The position numbers and the translations under genes are program-made. The notes below the pieces were generated by a model that worked only from the letters and a program-made list of their open reading frames with translations, made no database searches and was not told the origin of the DNA. 36,601 nucleotides of DNA from Nostoc sp. UCD121 (GTDB taxonomy: Bacteria > Cyanobacteriota > Cyanobacteriia > Cyanobacteriales > Nostocaceae), in assembly GCF_014222285.1 (NCBI RefSeq), contig NZ_JACKZS010000063.1, positions 1-36,601 of the forward strand, written 5' to 3'. Numbering within the stretch: position 1 is the stretch's first letter; each line of letters opens with the position of its first letter. This document shows positions 33,678 through 36,601 of this stretch, piece after piece.

Positions 33678-34718
33678 ATGGCAACCAAAATTCCTGTCAC
33701 AGTGATTACAGGCTTCTTAGGTAGTGGGAAAACCAGCCTAATTCGCCACCTGCTACAAAACAACCAAGGCCGCCGCATTGCCGTTTTAGTCAATGAATTT
33801 GGCGAACTCGGTATTGATGGGGAATTATTAAAATCCTGTCAAATTTGCCCCGAAGAAGGTGAGGGCGACACTAATATCTTTGAATTAACCAACGGCTGCT
33901 TATGCTGCACCGTACAGGAAGAGTTTTACCCGACGATGCAAGAGTTAATCAAGCGGCGAGATAGCATCGACTGCATTTTGATTGAAACCTCTGGTTTAGC
34001 CTTACCAAAACCATTGGTGAAGGCTTTTCGCTGGCAAGAAATTCGCAACGCCGCCACTGTTGATGCGGTGATTACGGTGGTAGATTGTGCGGCGGTAGCA
34101 GCAGGGACATTTGCTAGCGATCCAGATGCGATCGCAGCCCAGCGCCAAGCAGATGATAATCTAGAACATGAAACACCCTTGCAAGAACTGTTTGAAGACC
34201 AACTTGCTTGTGCAGACTTGGTGGTGTTGAATAAGATTGATTTGGTGGATGCCGAGACAAAAGCGAGAGTTGAGGAATTAATTAAGCAAGAGTTGCCCAG
34301 AGTGGTGAAAATTGTCGAAAGCGACCGTTCTCAACTAGACGCATCTATATTATTAGGATTCCAAGCCGCAGTTGAAGATAATTTAGATTCTCGTCCCAGT
34401 CACCACGATACTGAAGAAGACCACAACCACGACGAAGAAATTACTTCAACTAATTTAGTTTTGGATCGTACCTTTGATCCAGAAAAGCTGCAACAGCAGT
34501 TAGAGAAATTAGCACAACAACAAGAAATTTACCGGATAAAGGGCTTTGTTGCAGTGCCAAATAAATCTATGCGTTTGGTGATGCAAGGCGTAGGAACCCG
34601 ATTTGATAAATTTTACGATCGTCCCTGGAAACCCGAAGAGGCTAGGCAAACCCGCTTAGTTTTCATCGGACGTGATTTGAAGTCTTCAGAAATCGAATCG
34701 CAACTTGTAGCTTTATAA
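33678..34718 (+). CDS. CobW/COG0523-family GTPase, probable metal chaperone
   Basis: A 346-residue G3E GTPase. Walker A GFLGSGKTS is at 12-20; the CLCC metal-binding motif is at C74, C76 and C77 within ELTNGCLCCTVQ; Walker B region ETSGLALPKP and guanine-specifying NKIDL follow. A His/Asp-rich stretch (SHHDTEEDHNHDEE) lies between the GTPase domain and the C-terminal CobW_C domain (RIKGFVAVPN). The family moves Zn or Co into target proteins using GTP; members near cobalamin genes are CobW proper, while others are ZNG1-like zinc transferases. No cobalamin gene is nearby, so zinc is at least as likely. The start at 33678 has a weak GAGG 15 bases upstream. A terminator-like hairpin follows the stop at 34727. 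Confidence 0.9.
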   Translation: MATKIPVTVITGFLGSGKTSLIRHLLQNNQGRRIAVLVNEFGELGIDGELLKSCQICPEEGEGDTNIFELTNGCLCCTVQEEFYPTMQELIKRRDSIDCILIETSGLALPKPLVKAFRWQEIRNAATVDAVITVVDCAAVAAGTFASDPDAIAAQRQADDNLEHETPLQELFEDQLACADLVVLNKIDLVDAETKARVEELIKQELPRVVKIVESDRSQLDASILLGFQAAVEDNLDSRPSHHDTEEDHNHDEEITSTNLVLDRTFDPEKLQQQLEKLAQQQEIYRIKGFVAVPNKSMRLVMQGVGTRFDKFYDRPWKPEEARQTRLVFIGRDLKSSEIESQLVAL

Positions 34719-34726
34719 GTATACTC

Positions 34727-34759
34727 AGATTCTCGACTTCTCAAAGAAGTCGGGGATCT
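34727..34759. terminator. Strong stem-loop after the CobW-like gene, dispersed repeat
   Basis: AGATTCTCGACTTCT (34727-34741) and AGAAGTCGGGGATCT (34745-34759) form a 15-bp stem with two G-T pairs and a CAA loop. The GACTTCT...AGAAGTC core is a very common dispersed unit in Nostoc-type genomes. No T-run follows, but its place 9 bases beyond the stop codon fits a termination or processing role. Confidence 0.65.
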
Positions 34760-34835
34760 ATATACTGAGAGTTATGATTTATGAATAATTAGTTAATTCA
34801 AAACAATAACGGAAAATTCTTCACTTTACAAAAAT

Positions 34836-35306
34836 ATGACAATCTCTCAATTTTTTAACTTTGCCAACCTTTTTGTGTTGCCCTTTTGGGCGTTAATGAT
34901 TTTATTGCCAAACTGGAAAGTTACACGGCAGATAATGTCATCATATTTGCCATTTGTGCTGTTAGCTGGAGCGTATTTTTATTTGTTTATCAGCAGTATT
35001 ACCCCAGAAAATGCCCAAGCTTTATCGAATCCTCAATTAGCTGATATCGCTAATTTTTTTGCAGATGAAACGGCTGCTGCAACAGGTTGGATTCATTTTT
35101 TAGTGATGGATTTATTCGTCGGCCGTTGGATTTATTGGGAAGGGCAAAAAACAGGTATTTGGACAATTCACTCACTTGCACTATGTTTGTTTGCTGGCCC
35201 TATGGGATTACTGTCTCATATCTTGACTTACTGGATTGCTAAGACATTTTTCCCGAAATTTCAGCAGAATGAAACGGTGACAGTAGGAGAAAAAGCTGCC
35301 TCATAA
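34836..35306 (+). CDS. ABA4-like (DUF4281) membrane protein
   Basis: A 156-residue protein with about four membrane segments (FANLFVLPFWALMILLP, YLPFVLLAGAYFYLFI, WIHFLVMDLFVGRWIYW, LFAGPMGLLSHILTYW). The WIHFLVMDLFVGRWIYWEGQ motif and overall length match the ABA4-like family, named after plant ABA4, which is needed for neoxanthin formation. Cyanobacteria do not make neoxanthin by that route, so the function here is open; a carotenoid or membrane role is possible. No strong ribosome binding site precedes the ATG. It ends 11 bases before a stem-loop shared with a convergent gene. Confidence 0.85.
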   Translation: MTISQFFNFANLFVLPFWALMILLPNWKVTRQIMSSYLPFVLLAGAYFYLFISSITPENAQALSNPQLADIANFFADETAAATGWIHFLVMDLFVGRWIYWEGQKTGIWTIHSLALCLFAGPMGLLSHILTYWIAKTFFPKFQQNETVTVGEKAAS

Positions 35307-35316
35307 TCTGGCATTT

Positions 35317-35350
35317 AGTAGGGTAGGATAGCTGTGCTACCCTACTTTAA
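35317..35350. terminator. Bidirectional terminator between convergent genes
   Basis: AGTAGGGTAG (35317-35326) and CTACCCTACT (35337-35346) form a perfect 10-bp stem with a 10-nt loop, followed by TTAATAATT on the plus strand and preceded by AAATGCC in the other direction. It lies between the ABA4-like gene and the convergent gene ending at 35354. Confidence 0.7.
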
Positions 35351-35353
35351 TAA

Positions 35354-35569
35354 TTAAGCGTTGTTGTGCCTATAGTCGGCATCTAACCAACAGCGTGGTA
35401 GAACTTCACCTGAAGGAAAAACGAGATTTTCTTTTTTAAAAGTATCAAGTTGCTGTTCTTCTTGACCTTCTTGGTCTTTTGCATGAACAACATCATTATT
35501 CGGGTCAATTAATTCCTGAATTTCAACAATCTTGACTAATTCGCCACTATCTTTGACTTGTAAAAGCAT
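35354..35569 (-). CDS. Short conserved cyanobacterial protein
   Basis: A 71-residue soluble protein of unknown function. I start at 35569 because TGAGG lies about 8 bases before this ATG and the protein then begins MLLQVKDSGELVKI; the frame can be extended to 35632 but the added residues look like leader translation. The features are a beta-like N-terminus, an acidic Gln-rich middle (AKDQEGQEEQQLDTF) and a KKENLVFPSGEVLPRCWLDA tail that resembles conserved cyanobacterial sequences I have seen without a named function. It converges with the ABA4-like gene. Confidence 0.6.
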   Translation of the reverse strand: MLLQVKDSGELVKIVEIQELIDPNNDVVHAKDQEGQEEQQLDTFKKENLVFPSGEVLPRCWLDADYRHNNA

Positions 35570-35850
35570 AGAAATTGCCTCAATGAAGTTTGCATGAAAG
35601 TTCAAAGCGAGTCTCAATATAAACTCGCTCAAATCTAAACTGATTTTGAACGCGGGTATCCCTTAATTGTTAAAGGAAATTTTTATCAGAAATCCACACA
35701 GACATTACACGAGATTTATCTGTGTGTATCTGTAGAGTTAATTCTTATAAAATAGAGACAGCAAATATATACCTAATTCAGCAACTAAAATCGAATTAGG
35801 AAATGCTGATTAATTAAATTGTCAACCTTAGATAATCTTGGTTTTAATGA

Positions 35851-36159
35851 TTAGAACTCACGTTGATATTTTTCCAAAATATCAACTAAAGTAACCTGGC
35901 ATTGTAGTGGCAGTAAATCGATTAAAGGAATTTCACTTCTACCGCCGCCAATTTTTACTGAAATCGATTCCAATACTTTTAAAACTTGGTCTTCATTTAC
36001 ACTGTTGGAGGTAATTAAAGGATAGAGTCGTTCGGCAACAAGTGTATGCAGTTTGGCATTGGATAGATAAAGATGCCATTTGGCAATGTCTATGTAGACA
36101 TTTTCGCCAATTTCAGCTGCTAGGGCTTCTAGTAATTCCGTGGTGTTAGTCTTAGCCAT
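35851..36159 (-). CDS. DUF3181 family protein
   Basis: A 102-residue protein matching the cyanobacterial DUF3181 family: LLEALAAEIGENVYIDIAKW, then HLYLSNAKLHTLVAERLYPL, and a LPLQCQVTLVDILEKY end. It is predicted alpha-helical and soluble, with no known activity. Separate from its neighbours by about 120 to 280 bases on either side. The ATG lies after TTATTTTT with no clear ribosome binding site. Confidence 0.8.
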   Translation of the reverse strand: MAKTNTTELLEALAAEIGENVYIDIAKWHLYLSNAKLHTLVAERLYPLITSNSVNEDQVLKVLESISVKIGGGRSEIPLIDLLPLQCQVTLVDILEKYQREF

Positions 36160-36278
36160 AAAAATAACCCTACATTAAGAAAAAGTGCGAAATCTCAGGC
36201 TTTTTTATATTATGGCTCAATTAACAGGCTAATCCTACTACCAGAGGTTACAATCGCCCTAGCATGAGTAATCCATCT

Positions 36279-36536
36279 TCAGGTGGATTTTGGTGGAGTT
36301 TCGGTGTAGTTAGCGATCGCACTAATATAAATCAGATGCGCTAACACTATTCCTGTCCAACTTAAAGTCACCCACGGCAGCCACTCCCAGGTAGTGCCTT
36401 TCAAAATGTGGAAAAACCACAAGCCAGAATTTATAGTAGCTGCGATCGCTACATGGGTGGCAAAATTCATCCGGTCATCGATCTTACGATAATCAGGGTC
36501 TTTGCGATCGGGTTTGCGAGGCCAACGAGGAGGCAT
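36279..36536 (-). CDS. Small two-transmembrane-helix (2TM-like) protein
   Basis: An 85-residue protein with a charged N-terminus (PPRWPRKPDRKDPDYRKID) and two hydrophobic segments, about 26-46 (THVAIAATINSGLWFFHIL) and 53-76 (WLPWVTLSWTGIVLAHLIYI). The layout fits the 2TM-domain family found in cyanobacteria, of unknown function. A HIP1 octamer lies within its coding sequence. It is the last gene in the window. Confidence 0.7.
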   Translation of the reverse strand: MPPRWPRKPDRKDPDYRKIDDRMNFATHVAIAATINSGLWFFHILKGTTWEWLPWVTLSWTGIVLAHLIYISAIANYTETPPKST

Positions 36537-36601
36537 AAATATTTGTTACAGATTTAAATACACCCTATTTATTCTAAGGTTTTTGTGGCAATGGTTGCTA
36601 T

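Noticed and set aside
1..36601. tRNA or rRNA genes
   Set aside because: I scanned by eye for T-arm (GGTTCGAATCC-like) and anticodon-arm patterns on both strands and saw none; a tRNA search tool would be decisive.

Overview
The window reads as chromosomal DNA of a filamentous, probably heterocyst-forming cyanobacterium (Nostoc or a close relative). The reasons are HIP1 octamers (GCGATCGC), a heptanucleotide TATTGCC-type short repeat, small dispersed hairpin repeats, an HTH/NB-ARC/WD40 STAND protein, PEP-CTERM surface proteins, an SLH-OprB porin, and cyanobacterial families such as DUF1830, DUF3181 and ABA4-like. I see no tRNA, rRNA or CRISPR array. The assignment rests on gene content and repeats only.

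Layout. (1) 1-5.8 kb is sparsely coding and decayed. It holds the N-terminal stump of a catalase gene (1174-1329), an intact 931-residue STAND WD40 protein (1515-4310), and an IS5-type transposase remnant (4707-5112) interrupted by a small hairpin repeat. (2) 5.9-15.5 kb is a plus-strand set of seven genes: a carboxymuconolactone-decarboxylase-like protein, a DJ-1/PfpI protein, a DUF1830 protein, a GlgX-type glycogen debranching enzyme, an AGE-fold sugar epimerase-like protein fused to a STAS domain, a response regulator fused to a thioredoxin-reductase-like flavoprotein, and a CNMP-domain histidine kinase. It looks like a stress or redox signalling module tied to storage-carbon use. (3) 16.4-28.2 kb is the most striking part: eight minus-strand genes in a row. 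In transcription order they are EthD2-VOC-SnoaL2 (904 aa), Nif11-SnoaL2 (392 aa), a stand-alone SnoaL-like protein, an exported bicupin with a PEP-CTERM tail, an SDR reductase, an SLH/OprB porin, an MFS transporter, and EthD2-SnoaL (513 aa). Domains were clearly duplicated and shuffled within the cluster. (4) 28.2-33.2 kb has a deleted IS4-type transposase, a Tat-exported multicopper oxidase, a PEP-CTERM protein, and a broken fragment related to the histidine kinase of region 2. (5) 33.7-36.5 kb is ordinary cyanobacterial housekeeping: a CobW/ZNG1-type GTPase, an ABA4-like membrane protein, a short conserved protein, DUF3181 and a two-TM protein.

How it may work (inference). Region 3 looks like an undescribed specialised-metabolism or exported-compound system. 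EthD, SnoaL and VOC folds commonly act on aromatic or polyketide-like small molecules. The SDR would do a redox step, the MFS protein and porin would give a path across both membranes, and the bicupin and neighbouring multicopper oxidase would act outside the cytoplasm. No PKS, NRPS or terpene synthase lies in the window, so the scaffold would have to come from elsewhere. Transposase remnants of different types on both sides suggest the block was acquired or rearranged as a unit.
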